33,746 nt of DNA, taken from positions 1 to 33,746 of the forward strand of contig PAZH01000033.1 in NCBI GenBank assembly GCA_002716125.1. Reading direction: 5' to 3'. This DNA comes from Rhodospirillaceae bacterium (GTDB lineage: Bacteria; Pseudomonadota; Alphaproteobacteria; UBA8366). Within the stretch, counting starts at the first letter, position 1. Every line of letters starts with the position of its first letter. This document shows, piece after piece, positions 16,426-24,613 of this stretch. A program made the position numbers and the translations under genes. Below the pieces are notes generated by a model. The model saw nothing but the letters and a program-made list of their open reading frames with translations, did no database searches and was not told the DNA's origin.

Positions 16426-18097
16426 GCCGCGCGCACTTCTTCAAGGAATGTCTGAACCAATTCCCGCAGATGCTCTGCCTCGCGGGAGAGTTCGCTGGAT
16501 GCCGAGTACACCTGCCCAGCTGCCGCACCTGATTCACTTGCCGCTTCGTTAACCTTCAAGATGCTACCGGAGACTTCCTGTGATCCGGCAGCGGCCTGCT
16601 GAACGTTGCGGGCGATCTCGCCGGTCGTGGCGCTCTGTTCTTCTACCGCCGCCGCGATACTGCCGCCGATCTCATTGATGCGATTGATAACCTCGACGAT
16701 CTGATCCATCGAGTTGACCGCCTCGCGCGTCGCGTTCTGCACACCGATGACCTGCTGGCTGATGCTTTCCGTTGCCTGGGTTGTCTGATTGGCGAGACTC
16801 TTCACCTCGCTGGCGACGACAGCGAAACCTTTACCGGCGTCGCCCGCTCTCGCGGCTTCGATCGTCGCGTTGAGCGCAAGAAGATTGGTTTGCTCGGCGA
16901 TATCGTTGATCAAATTCACGACCTCACCAATTCGGTCCGCCGCTTCGGACAGCCCGCGCACTTTCTCCTGCGTATCGTTTGCGGTGAGCGTCGCGGTCTG
17001 CGTGATCCCGCTCGATTCCTGAACGCGGTCGCTGATTTCTTGAATAGAACCCGACAACTGTTCCGCCGCCGACGCCACCGTCTGCACATTCACGGTCATT
17101 TCTTCGGCCGCCGACGCGACGGTCCCCGCCTGCTGGCTCGTTTGTTCCGCCGTTTCGGTCATGGTCTGCGAGGTTGCTTCCATTTCCGTCGCCGCCGCGG
17201 TCACGGTCTCCAACACAGTCGATACGTTGTTGTCGAAACTCGTCGTGGTTCCTTCGATCACCTCCGAACGTTTCGACCGTTCGGCTTGTTCTTCTCTCGC
17301 TCCTCCGCCAGCTCATCATTGCGGATCATGTTGCTTTTGAACACAAGAACCGCCTGCGCCATATCGCCGATCTCGTCTTTTGCGTCCGTCGATGGAATAT
17401 CGACCGTCTTGTCGCCGTCTGCCAGAAGCCGCATCGCTGTCGTCATGCCACCGACGGCGTTCACAATGCCCCGACCGACTGACAGCAGCATGATTGCGAG
17501 GACGATTTGACAGGCGACAAAAGCAACCAAGCTGACGACTCCTGACAAGGTGAGTTCGTTATGCTCCTCTTCCACGGCGAGTTTAAAACGCTCTTTTAAT
17601 GTCGCGGCAAAGGCGCTCAGCGCATCCGTCATCCCTTCGCCAAATTCGTCGATAACATCGTCGATCTTGGAGAACTCTTCCTGACTGGCATTTGATTCGA
17701 TGAGCGCTTTCAAGTCGACTTGAATACCCTTAGCGAGCGGATCTATTTTTTCGAGAATGGACTGAACCGTCGCCTTGTCATTCTCGCCAACTTCCGACAG
17801 CAACACACCGCCTGTTTCTCTTAAGATACGCGCATTGTTGGCAATTATCTCAACACGCTCGGGCTGGATTTGGCCTTCCGCTTTATCGATGATCCAATCC
17901 ATTGACATCAAGACCATTTCCAAATTAGCAGCCTTCATATCATTGACGTATTCGAGTTGCTGGGCTGCATTTTCGGCTTCCGCCACCTTTCCTGCGATCG
18001 ACTGGCCGAAATACCAGGAGAGCCCCGCTTGCGCCGCCAAGGACAAAGCGGCAACGGTTCCGATCGCAATCATTTTATGTTTTATGGTCCAGTTCAT
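16422..18097 (-). pseudogene. Methyl-accepting chemotaxis protein with a -1 frameshift
   Basis: A chemoreceptor of about 558 residues if one base is restored. It begins MNWTIKHKM at ATG 18097, behind GGGAGGGGAG. A first membrane helix (IAIGTVAALSLAAQAGLSWYF) is followed by a ~150-residue helical periplasmic sensor, a second helix (SLVAFVACQIVLAIMLL), a HAMP domain (to about residue 270) and the signalling domain with the hairpin tip QTNLLALNATIEAARAGDAGKGF. The frame breaks at about 17284: ...EEREKNK reads into a stop, while the next frame supplies AERSKRSEVIEGTTT; adding one G restores the usual HAMP-to-signalling helix. As written it makes a truncated membrane sensor and a separate signalling fragment starting at best at GTG 17261. 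The ligand is unknown. Confidence 0.85.
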
Positions 18098-18103
18098 CGG
18101 CAA

Positions 18104-18568
18104 ATCTCCCCTCCCCTGACAACGAACCGCTCGCCCGTCATCAAGGCCAACTTCTTAGCTAAGCGGCAAACCGTCGCTGACTAGTCAGTGTTCTCGGACA
18201 AAAAGAGCATTCGACCGGCATCTATCGATACGGTCCCCTCGCGTCTCTGTTTGCCGAGATATATCGAACCGAAATGGTCCGGGCGCCCGCTTCTCAAGCG
18301 TTGAGATAATTGATAAATTTGCTGACTGAATCCTTACCGAAATTATTTCACCAATAAAGAATTTATCATGTATAAACGAGTTCAATGCGATATTAAAAAA
18401 TTTATTTGTTATGTATAATTTTGATTTATTGAAATATAAAAATCTTTTTTTCTATATTTATTTATAAATTCTTCTTCTCAATTAAAACTAAACGATCTCC
18501 CTGAAATAATTTTGATTTCGCAAGCATGCGGCCTAAACTCAAAATTCAGGGTAATGAGGAGAAATGCG
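18104..18568. other. AT-rich gene-free region between the chemoreceptor and the monooxygenase-like gene
   Basis: About 465 bp with no convincing gene; a 66-codon minus-strand frame at 18185-18385 looks random. The part from 18300 to 18500 is far more AT-rich than the rest of the window and holds a 9-bp inverted repeat (TGATAAATT 18311-18319 / AATTTATCA 18360-18368). A second 8-bp inverted repeat (AATTTTGA 18508-18515 / TCAAAATT 18539-18546) lies just before the ribosome site of the next gene and could be an operator. It must carry both divergent promoters. Confidence 0.5.
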
Positions 18569-18904
18569 ATGGGACGCGTACTGGCCGTTGTAACGTATGG
18601 ATTGCCGGAAGGCACAAGCCGAGAGGCCGCCGTTCAAATGTTTCGCGATTCGATCCCGCGTTACATGGCGACGGAAGGCCTATTGCGAAAAAACGTACTG
18701 TATCGCGAAGGACTAGGCGGCGGTGCCTATTTGTGGGAATCGCAGGAAGCCGCGGAAGCGGCCTACAATCCGGAATGGGTCGCCTATATGACGGAAAAAT
18801 ACAATCAACCGCCAACCGTCGAATTTTATGAGATGCCCATCACAATGGACCGGGAATACGATACCGTCTACGACGAAGGCGCGGTTGCGGACGCGGCCGA
18901 GTAA
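18569..18904 (+). CDS. Small monooxygenase-like protein (YdhR-type dimeric alpha/beta barrel)
   Basis: A 111-residue protein starting MGRVLAVVTYGLPEGTSREAAV. The order of elements, with a TEGLLRKNVLYREGLGGGAYLWES strand-turn-strand and an AAEAAYNPEWVAYMTEKY helix, resembles the ferredoxin-like dimeric barrels of the YdhR/ABM putative monooxygenases. The ATG at 18569 was chosen for its GAGGAGA ribosome site; the frame itself is open further upstream. It is the first gene of a rightward run with a GST, an SDR and an Ldh-family dehydrogenase, which fits oxidation of an aromatic or other small substrate. The function is inferred from fold similarity only. Confidence 0.7.
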   Translation: MGRVLAVVTYGLPEGTSREAAVQMFRDSIPRYMATEGLLRKNVLYREGLGGGAYLWESQEAAEAAYNPEWVAYMTEKYNQPPTVEFYEMPITMDREYDTVYDEGAVADAAE

Positions 18905-18921
18905 TCGCGAACACGGCATCT

Positions 18922-19782
18922 TTGGATTCGTTCGTGCGTCTTGCAGACAAGGATATCTTGACCCGCGAGGTGTTGGACTATGAAGGGTTGCATCTCTTTC
19001 ATTACGCGACCTCTTCTTGTTCCCAGAAGTCCCGCATCGTTTTGAATTTGAAGCAACTCGCGTGGCAACCCCACTATATCGACCTCTCGCAGGCTGCAAA
19101 CAATGAGACGTGGTTTCTCGGCATTAATCCGAGAGGTCTGGTGCCGGTTCTCGTGAATGACGGCGTCGTTCATATCGAAAGCAACGACATCCTCCGGGAA
19201 CTCGAACGCATCGCGCCCTCCCCCGTTCTTTTCCCAGCACAGCACGAAGCGGAGATCGCCGATTTTCTGATCGAAGAGGATGATCTCCATATCGACCTTC
19301 GGACCTTAAGTTTCCGCTTCGTTTTCAACCGAACGAAATCGACGAAACCGGCGGAAGCGCTGGAACGGTATAGGAATCACGGCACCGGCAGCGCGGACCC
19401 CAAAAAGAAAAAGGAAATCGCGTTCTACGACCGGATCGGCCGCGACGGTATTACCGATCAAGCGGTGCGTGTCTCGGCAGAGAAGTTCCGGGATGCATTC
19501 GCACGCTGGAATGAACGCCTCGGCGGCTTTCCCTTCCTATTAGGCGATACGCTCACGATCATCGACATCGCTTGGTATGTCTATGCAAAGCGCCTGCGCT
19601 TTGGCGGCTACCCCGTGCAACGGCTCCACCCGAATGTCGAGGACTGGTTCCAACGCCTCGACGGACAATCTGAATTCTTGGACGGCATTGCTTTGACGTC
19701 GGAACTCAAAGCAATGATCGCGGCGAATAGGCGCCAACAAGAAGAGACCGGCACGACGTTCGCGGAGATCGTGGGCTGGTAG
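18922..19782 (+). CDS. Glutathione S-transferase family protein
   Basis: A protein of about 286 residues with an N-terminal thioredoxin-fold domain (LHLFHYATSSCSQKSRIVLNL, then the cis-proline motif GLVPVLVNDG and the ESNDIL element that binds the gamma-glutamyl group) and an all-helical C-terminal domain with the usual LLGDTLTIIDIAWYVY N-capping motif. Glutathione transferases conjugate or reduce electrophiles. The Ser/Cys pair in SSCSQK may be the active centre. It lies 17 bp after the monooxygenase-like gene. The start is uncertain: TTG 18922 or GTG 18934, neither with a good ribosome site. A long insert between the domains (RTKSTKPAEALERYRNHG) is unusual for short GSTs. Confidence 0.85.
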   Translation: MDSFVRLADKDILTREVLDYEGLHLFHYATSSCSQKSRIVLNLKQLAWQPHYIDLSQAANNETWFLGINPRGLVPVLVNDGVVHIESNDILRELERIAPSPVLFPAQHEAEIADFLIEEDDLHIDLRTLSFRFVFNRTKSTKPAEALERYRNHGTGSADPKKKKEIAFYDRIGRDGITDQAVRVSAEKFRDAFARWNERLGGFPFLLGDTLTIIDIAWYVYAKRLRFGGYPVQRLHPNVEDWFQRLDGQSEFLDGIALTSELKAMIAANRRQQEETGTTFAEIVGW

Positions 19783-19798
19783 ACAGCGGGAACGTTTC

Positions 19799-20623
19799 AT
19801 GGAACTAGGCTTAAAGGACAAAGTTGTTGTCGTCACCGGCGGCAGCAAAGGGATCGGATTTGCCGCTGCGAAACTTTTCGCCGAAGAAGGCGCACATGTG
19901 TTGATCTCGGCTCGCGGCGAAGACGCCCTCAATCGAGCCTGCGACGAAATATCGACCAAGACCGGCGGAACCGTGGACGCGTTTCCTGCGGACGTTTCGG
20001 TTGTTTCGGATTTGGACGCATTAACTGCATTTGTCCGCGAGCGATACAATCGGGTCGATGTCTTGGTGAACAACGCGGGCACGGGAACATATAAGTCATT
20101 CCTTGAAGTCACCGATGAAGACCTCGAATACGGAATGGCGATCAATTTCTTTGCGCAATTCCGCCTATCGCAAAGGCTGGTGCCGATGATGATGGAGAAC
20201 GGCGGCGGCACGATCGTGAATGTTGCGGGGCGAACCGCGTATCAGCCGGCAAATCCGCCAGGCTCTACATGTACGGGCCCCGCGAAAGCGGCGGAACTCA
20301 GGTTCACCGCCGATTTAGCGGACGAATTGCGGCTGCACAAAATTCGTGTGAATTGCGTCGTACCCGGGGTCGTCATTACACCCGACCGCTTTGAGAAGTG
20401 GGAGCGCGAAGCCGCGGGCAACGACTACGACGCAGATATCGCATTGGCGCGGCGTGAAAAAATCATCGCCGAATCGGGCCCCTGGGGCGATGCCGACGAG
20501 GTTGCCGATACAATCGTCTATCTCGCCTCTCCGCGCGCGTCATACGTAAACGGCGTCTCACTCCTCGTCGATGGCGCAAACAAGCTCTCCTATACCCGTA
20601 TTATCCGCGACTACCAGGACTGA
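19799..20623 (+). CDS. Short-chain dehydrogenase/reductase (SDR) with altered active site
   Basis: A 274-residue Rossmann-fold oxidoreductase. The cofactor motif TGGSKGIG (residues 13-20) and NNAG (91-94) are intact, and VNCVVPGVV is the usual downstream segment. The catalytic Tyr of YxxxK is missing: Thr159 stands there (TCTGPAK, Lys163 present). Nucleotides 20266-20277, read in another frame, would give Tyr-Met-Tyr-Gly, so one lost base near 20263 and one extra C at 20278-20281 would explain the change. As written the enzyme should be inactive or altered. It lies 16 bp after the GST gene and 6 bp before the Ldh-family gene, so it is in one operon. Confidence 0.88.
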   Translation: MELGLKDKVVVVTGGSKGIGFAAAKLFAEEGAHVLISARGEDALNRACDEISTKTGGTVDAFPADVSVVSDLDALTAFVRERYNRVDVLVNNAGTGTYKSFLEVTDEDLEYGMAINFFAQFRLSQRLVPMMMENGGGTIVNVAGRTAYQPANPPGSTCTGPAKAAELRFTADLADELRLHKIRVNCVVPGVVITPDRFEKWEREAAGNDYDADIALARREKIIAESGPWGDADEVADTIVYLASPRASYVNGVSLLVDGANKLSYTRIIRDYQD

Positions 20624-20629
20624 CCTCAG

Positions 20630-21640
20630 ATGAAGCTAACCGTTGAGGAGGCCCGGCATTTATCGGAACGCACGTTGATTGCCGCCGGCTACACGGAAGA
20701 CGAAGCCAATAGAATCACTCAGCACATCATGGATACGGAGTTGCGCGGCCTCGACTACGGCGGCCTCGCGCGGACGCTTAGCGTTTTCGAAAGAACGACA
20801 AAACCCGGCTACACGCGCGGCCCGATCGAGGTCGTCCACGAGACACCCTTATCGGCTTTGGTCGACGGACGAAACACCATTGGTTATCTCGTTGCTCGTT
20901 TCGCATCGGATCTCTGCATCGAGAAGGCCAGTACGCAAGGCATGGCGGTCGTCGGCGCGCGCGACACCTGGCACACCGGTATGCTGTCTTTCTTCGCCGA
21001 AATGGCCGCCGAGCGCGACCTCGTCACGATGATTGCCTCCAACGCAGCACCAAACACCGCACCTTACGGCGGGACGGAAGGCCGCTTCGGCACCAATCCG
21101 ATTTGTTTCGGATTTCCGTCGACGGGCAATCCGGTCATCTGGGACATCGGAACATCCAACATCATGCACGGTGAAGTCGTGCTGGCGGAACGTCTCGGCG
21201 AGTCTTTACCTGAAGGTGTCGCCTACGACCAAGGCGGCAAACCGACGACCGACCCAACCGCTGCATTGACCGGCGCCTTCACGTCCTGGGGCGGCCATAA
21301 AGGTTCCGGCCTTGCGATCGCGGTTCAATTGCTCGGCACAATGTGCAACGTCAATCCGATCCCGGAGGGCATGTTCGGGTATGGCTGCCTTTTCGTCATG
21401 ATGCGGGCCGACCTCCTCATGCCCGCAGAAGAGTACAAAGCGAATGTCGCGCATTACGCATCGGAAGTGCGCAAGACACGGCCGGTCGAAGGCGGACCGC
21501 CGGTGCGCATGCCCTATGATCGCTCCATAGAAGCACGCCAAGCGCGAATCGATACCGACGAAGTCGAAATCTCCGATGAAGTCTATGAGAAACTGATGGC
21601 AATCGCCGGTCTGAACAGCCTCACCGGCTCGTCACGTTGA
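20630..21640 (+). CDS. Ldh-family (malate/L-lactate/ureidoglycolate-type) oxidoreductase
   Basis: A 336-residue member of the Ldh_2 family of NAD(P)-dependent 2-hydroxyacid/2-oxoacid or imine reductases, which are unrelated to classic lactate dehydrogenases. Matching features are the N-terminal helical part (VEEARHLSERTLIAAGYTEDEA), a cofactor-binding GARDTWHTGMLSFFAEMAA with the conserved His, MIASNAAPNTAPYGGTEGRFGTNPICFGFPS, and the GAFTSWGGHKGSGLAIAVQLL block. Length is normal. It directly follows the SDR, so the two may act in sequence on an oxidised intermediate. The substrate is not inferable. Confidence 0.92.
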   Translation: MKLTVEEARHLSERTLIAAGYTEDEANRITQHIMDTELRGLDYGGLARTLSVFERTTKPGYTRGPIEVVHETPLSALVDGRNTIGYLVARFASDLCIEKASTQGMAVVGARDTWHTGMLSFFAEMAAERDLVTMIASNAAPNTAPYGGTEGRFGTNPICFGFPSTGNPVIWDIGTSNIMHGEVVLAERLGESLPEGVAYDQGGKPTTDPTAALTGAFTSWGGHKGSGLAIAVQLLGTMCNVNPIPEGMFGYGCLFVMMRADLLMPAEEYKANVAHYASEVRKTRPVEGGPPVRMPYDRSIEARQARIDTDEVEISDEVYEKLMAIAGLNSLTGSSR

Positions 21641-21703
21641 GTTGAGGGGTTGTTATTGCGTGCTGTCTTGGCGTGGGCGGTCAAAACGCTTACTCCGGGG
21701 CAC

Positions 21704-22453
21704 ATGAGTATTGCCGAATATTATTCGATTACGAAGCAATGGGTTTGCGTCGCCTTAAGCGCGGCAGCTGTGCTGTTTATCCCCCATACCTTTGCATACG
21801 CCGAGCCCAACGCACCCGCGCTTGTTCCCTACGATGGGCCGACCGGCGCGCTCACCGAAGCTGGATGGCGCCAGTTGCGCGTGAAAGACCGGCCCGTCGC
21901 CGAGTTCCGCGAATCAAATGATGGCGTCGTCACCGTAAACACCCACCAGAGCGCCGGATTTCTCTACCGGGCCATCACAGAATCGGAGAGCGGCAAATCG
22001 AGGCTCGCGTGGTCCTGGAAAGTGGAGAAAATGCCGGCACCCAGCGATCTTTCGCGTGTCGGCGAAGACGATCGACCGCTCGCAGTCCACATCTGGTTTC
22101 CCGTCAACATCGAGAAAGCGACCCTCTGGCAAGCGATGAAAAGCGGAATCGGCAATCTGCTTGACCTTCCTGTGCCAGGGAAAATCCTCACCTATGTCTG
22201 GGGCGGCACGCAAGCCAAAGGTGCTCGGATCGCCAATCCCTATCTACCGGAAGACGGCGCCCTAATCGTCCTCCGGTCGGGCCAAGATGTTTCGGCTGCC
22301 TGGCAAGACGAACGCGTCAATTTTGCTGCCGATTACAAATCGGCTTTCGGCGGAGATATGCCGTCCGCAAGCTATCTCGTCATATCGGCCGATACCGACG
22401 ATCGTGCCGGCATCTCGGCTGCCGCGGTAAAGGATATCCGTTTCGATGGATAA
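21704..22453 (+). CDS. DUF3047-domain exported protein
   Basis: A protein of about 249 residues with a signal peptide (hydrophobic WVCVALSAAAVLFIPHTFAYA, probable cleavage after AYA) and a DUF3047-type beta-rich domain. Typical segments are AGFLYRAITESESGKSRLAWSWKVEKMPAPSDL, DRPLAVHIWFPV, LTYVWGGTQAKGARIANPYL and the late SASYLVISADTDD. The family has no known activity. ATG 21704 gives a normal signal peptide; the frame also allows TTG 21656 behind GAGGGG. Its end overlaps the next gene by 8 bp, so the two are translationally coupled. Confidence 0.8.
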   Translation: MSIAEYYSITKQWVCVALSAAAVLFIPHTFAYAEPNAPALVPYDGPTGALTEAGWRQLRVKDRPVAEFRESNDGVVTVNTHQSAGFLYRAITESESGKSRLAWSWKVEKMPAPSDLSRVGEDDRPLAVHIWFPVNIEKATLWQAMKSGIGNLLDLPVPGKILTYVWGGTQAKGARIANPYLPEDGALIVLRSGQDVSAAWQDERVNFAADYKSAFGGDMPSASYLVISADTDDRAGISAAAVKDIRFDG

Positions 22454-23201
22454 ATTCGCTCTGCAACGCCTGCAAACGCTGTCCGCAAAAGCACTCGATC
22501 GGCAGTGGGATTTAGATCGCGACATCGATTGGACCCTGCCAATCCGGCCAAAACGCTTCGTTCCACGCGCCGTCGTTGCCTTGACGGTCAGCCAACTTCT
22601 TGAGGGCGAGCGTGCTTCTGCGGAAATGGCCAAATACCTGCGCCAGCAGGGAGATATGCCCGCGGCGAATACGTTTCTTGAATTGCAAGAGCGTGATGAA
22701 CAGCGCCATGCCGCCGCCTACGAGCGCTATCTCGAAGTTCTCGGAAAATCTCTCCCGCTCCTATCGGCCTTGCGGAAAACGCTTCAGGCCGGATACGACG
22801 CACCCGGCGGTACGGCCGGTAAGATCGTCGCTTGCCACCTCCTCCTCGAAAGCGAAGCCCTGAAAATCCACGAGGTGCTCGCCGAAAATGTAGCCTGCCC
22901 ACTGCTCGACGCAATTCATGCGCGGATCAGCCCGGACGAGGCACGCCATGTTGCGTTCGGGAAAATCGTTGCTTCCAGCCTTGTGCGCGACCTGGACGAA
23001 AAAACGCGCTGCGAACTGAGCGTTTGGGCCAACCGGACCTGTCATGCATGCGCGGAAGCCATGCTCTCCGATATGGGTGGATTTACCGTCCTAGCCGATC
23101 TCCCGTTCCGGCGACGGATTAAAGAGGGTTGGGCACGTCAATCGCGTGCACTCCTGGACATCGGACTCCCTGCGATACCCGATACCAAATTCGCCGCATA
23201 G
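22446..23201 (+). CDS. Ferritin-like diiron-carboxylate protein
   Basis: A 251-residue helical protein with the residue pattern of a diiron four-helix bundle: Glu53/55 (LLEGERASAEM), Glu85-x2-His88 (ERDEQRHAAAYERYL), Glu135/137 with His142 (LLLESEALKIHE) and Glu165-x2-His168 (SPDEARHVAFGK). That is two E...ExxH sets, as in ferritin-like oxidases and oxygenases. The exact family is not recognised; oxygenase, oxidase or rubrerythrin-like roles are all possible. No signal peptide is seen, so it acts in the cytoplasm. It overlaps the DUF3047 gene by 8 bp. Confidence 0.75.
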   Translation: MDKFALQRLQTLSAKALDRQWDLDRDIDWTLPIRPKRFVPRAVVALTVSQLLEGERASAEMAKYLRQQGDMPAANTFLELQERDEQRHAAAYERYLEVLGKSLPLLSALRKTLQAGYDAPGGTAGKIVACHLLLESEALKIHEVLAENVACPLLDAIHARISPDEARHVAFGKIVASSLVRDLDEKTRCELSVWANRTCHACAEAMLSDMGGFTVLADLPFRRRIKEGWARQSRALLDIGLPAIPDTKFAA

Positions 23202-23211
23202 AGCCGACTTT

Positions 23212-23225
23212 TTGATCTCGATCAA
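23212..23225 (+). promoter_or_regulatory. FNR-type operator upstream of hemN
   Basis: TTGATCTCGATCAA is a perfect match to the FNR/FnrL consensus TTGAT-N4-ATCAA. Its centre (23218.5) is 41.5 bp before the A of the hemN ATG, and it fits oxygen-limited activation of the oxygen-independent haem enzyme. Confidence 0.88.
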
Positions 23226-23259
23226 AGCGGGTGTTCGCCACGCCGCCTAATGTTCCGGC

Positions 23260-24609
23260 ATGGACAAAACATTGAGAGATTACGCCGCTCGATCGGCGCC
23301 GCGTTACACGTCTTACCCGACGGCCCCGCACTTCACGGACGTCATCGACAGTGCAAGCTATGCCGATTGGCTACGGTGTGTTCCTGACGAGGTGTCGTTC
23401 TCGCTATACGCTCACATCCCCTTCTGTCGAAGTATTTGCCACTATTGCGGATGCCACACCAAAGCAACGCGGCAAGAAGCGCCCGTCCGCGCATACGCCA
23501 GAACGCTGCTGCAAGAAATCGATCTCGTTACCGGCCGGATCGGACAAGGCCGCCCCTTGAAGCATCTCCATTGGGGTGGTGGCACACCGAGCCTCCTGCC
23601 GCACGACAAGCTCAAACGGATCGCATCTAAAATTTATCGGTATTTCGACATTTCACCTACCATCGAACATGCGATCGAATTGGATCCGCGAACCGTCGAC
23701 CTCGCGCTCGCCGATCTTCTGGCGGAGATCGGCGTCAATCGCGTTAGCCTCGGCATCCAAGATTTCAGCCCCAAAGTGCAATCCGCAATTGGCCGGATAC
23801 AATCCTATAACGATGTCGGCCTCGCCGTCGCAAACTTACGGGCAGCCGGTCTTGAGCGCCTCAACCTCGACCTAATGTACGGCCTGCCGAATCAGGGCGA
23901 GCGTGAAGTTATCGACACCATCGAATACGCCGTCGCACTCAAGCCAGACCGCATCGCACTCTTCGGCTACGCCCATGTTCCATGGATGAAAAAGCACCAA
24001 CGGCTCATCGATACAGATGCCATGCCGGATGTCATCGAACGTTTCGAACTGTCCGAAATGGCGATCGAAAAACTACTCGGCCACGGATATCGGCGAATTG
24101 GCCTCGACCATTTTGCCCTGCCAAGCGACAGTCTCGCGATCGCCGCCGAGACCGGCACGCTGCGCCGGAATTTTCAAGGTTATACCGCCGACCCTGCGGA
24201 TGTCCTTGTCGGTGTCGGCGTGTCATCCATCAGCAAACTTCCAAACGGCTATGCCCAAAACGATCCCGACATTCGTCGTTGGCGGACAGCGATCGAGTCC
24301 GGCTCGTTTCCCGTTGTTCGATCCAAGCGGATCGATATCGACGACAGGCTGCGCCACGACGTCATCGAGCGTCTGATGTGCGATTTCGAAGCGGATGTCG
24401 ACCAAATTTGCGCTAATTACGATACGCCGCCCGATGCGCTGTCGGATAGCTCGACGGCGCTCGCCGCCTTCGAAGCCGACGGGTTGGTCGAAATTTCCGG
24501 CTCGCGCCTACGGGTGCCGGACGACAGGAAGGCTTTCGTGCGGGTCGTCGCGTCAGCCTTCGATAAATATCTCGGGTCGAACGCGACCAAACATTCCGTC
24601 GCCGTTTGA
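23260..24609 (+). CDS. hemN: Oxygen-independent coproporphyrinogen III oxidase
   Basis: A 449-residue radical SAM enzyme that decarboxylates coproporphyrinogen III to protoporphyrinogen IX in haem synthesis without oxygen. The N-terminus SAPRYTSYPTAPHF is the HemN-specific motif that separates it from HemW. The iron-sulfur cluster cysteines are Cys56, Cys60 and Cys63 (CRSICHYCGC), and the SAM-binding GGGTPSLL follows at about residue 107. NLDLMYGLPNQ and the C-terminal HemN domain (LRHDVIERLMCDFEAD) complete the fold. A perfect FNR box lies just upstream, and no ribosome site is visible. It ends 4 bp before the convergent flavin-oxidoreductase gene. Confidence 0.95.
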   Translation: MDKTLRDYAARSAPRYTSYPTAPHFTDVIDSASYADWLRCVPDEVSFSLYAHIPFCRSICHYCGCHTKATRQEAPVRAYARTLLQEIDLVTGRIGQGRPLKHLHWGGGTPSLLPHDKLKRIASKIYRYFDISPTIEHAIELDPRTVDLALADLLAEIGVNRVSLGIQDFSPKVQSAIGRIQSYNDVGLAVANLRAAGLERLNLDLMYGLPNQGEREVIDTIEYAVALKPDRIALFGYAHVPWMKKHQRLIDTDAMPDVIERFELSEMAIEKLLGHGYRRIGLDHFALPSDSLAIAAETGTLRRNFQGYTADPADVLVGVGVSSISKLPNGYAQNDPDIRRWRTAIESGSFPVVRSKRIDIDDRLRHDVIERLMCDFEADVDQICANYDTPPDALSDSSTALAAFEADGLVEISGSRLRVPDDRKAFVRVVASAFDKYLGSNATKHSVAV

Positions 24610-24613
24610 CGCC

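Noticed and set aside
16422..17261. Chemoreceptor signalling fragment as a separate soluble protein
   Set aside because: Open frame upstream joins perfectly to the sensor half by one base, so a broken single gene is the simpler explanation.
18185..18385. Minus-strand frame of 66 codons in the AT-rich region
   Set aside because: No ribosome site, odd composition and no recognisable motif; more likely chance.
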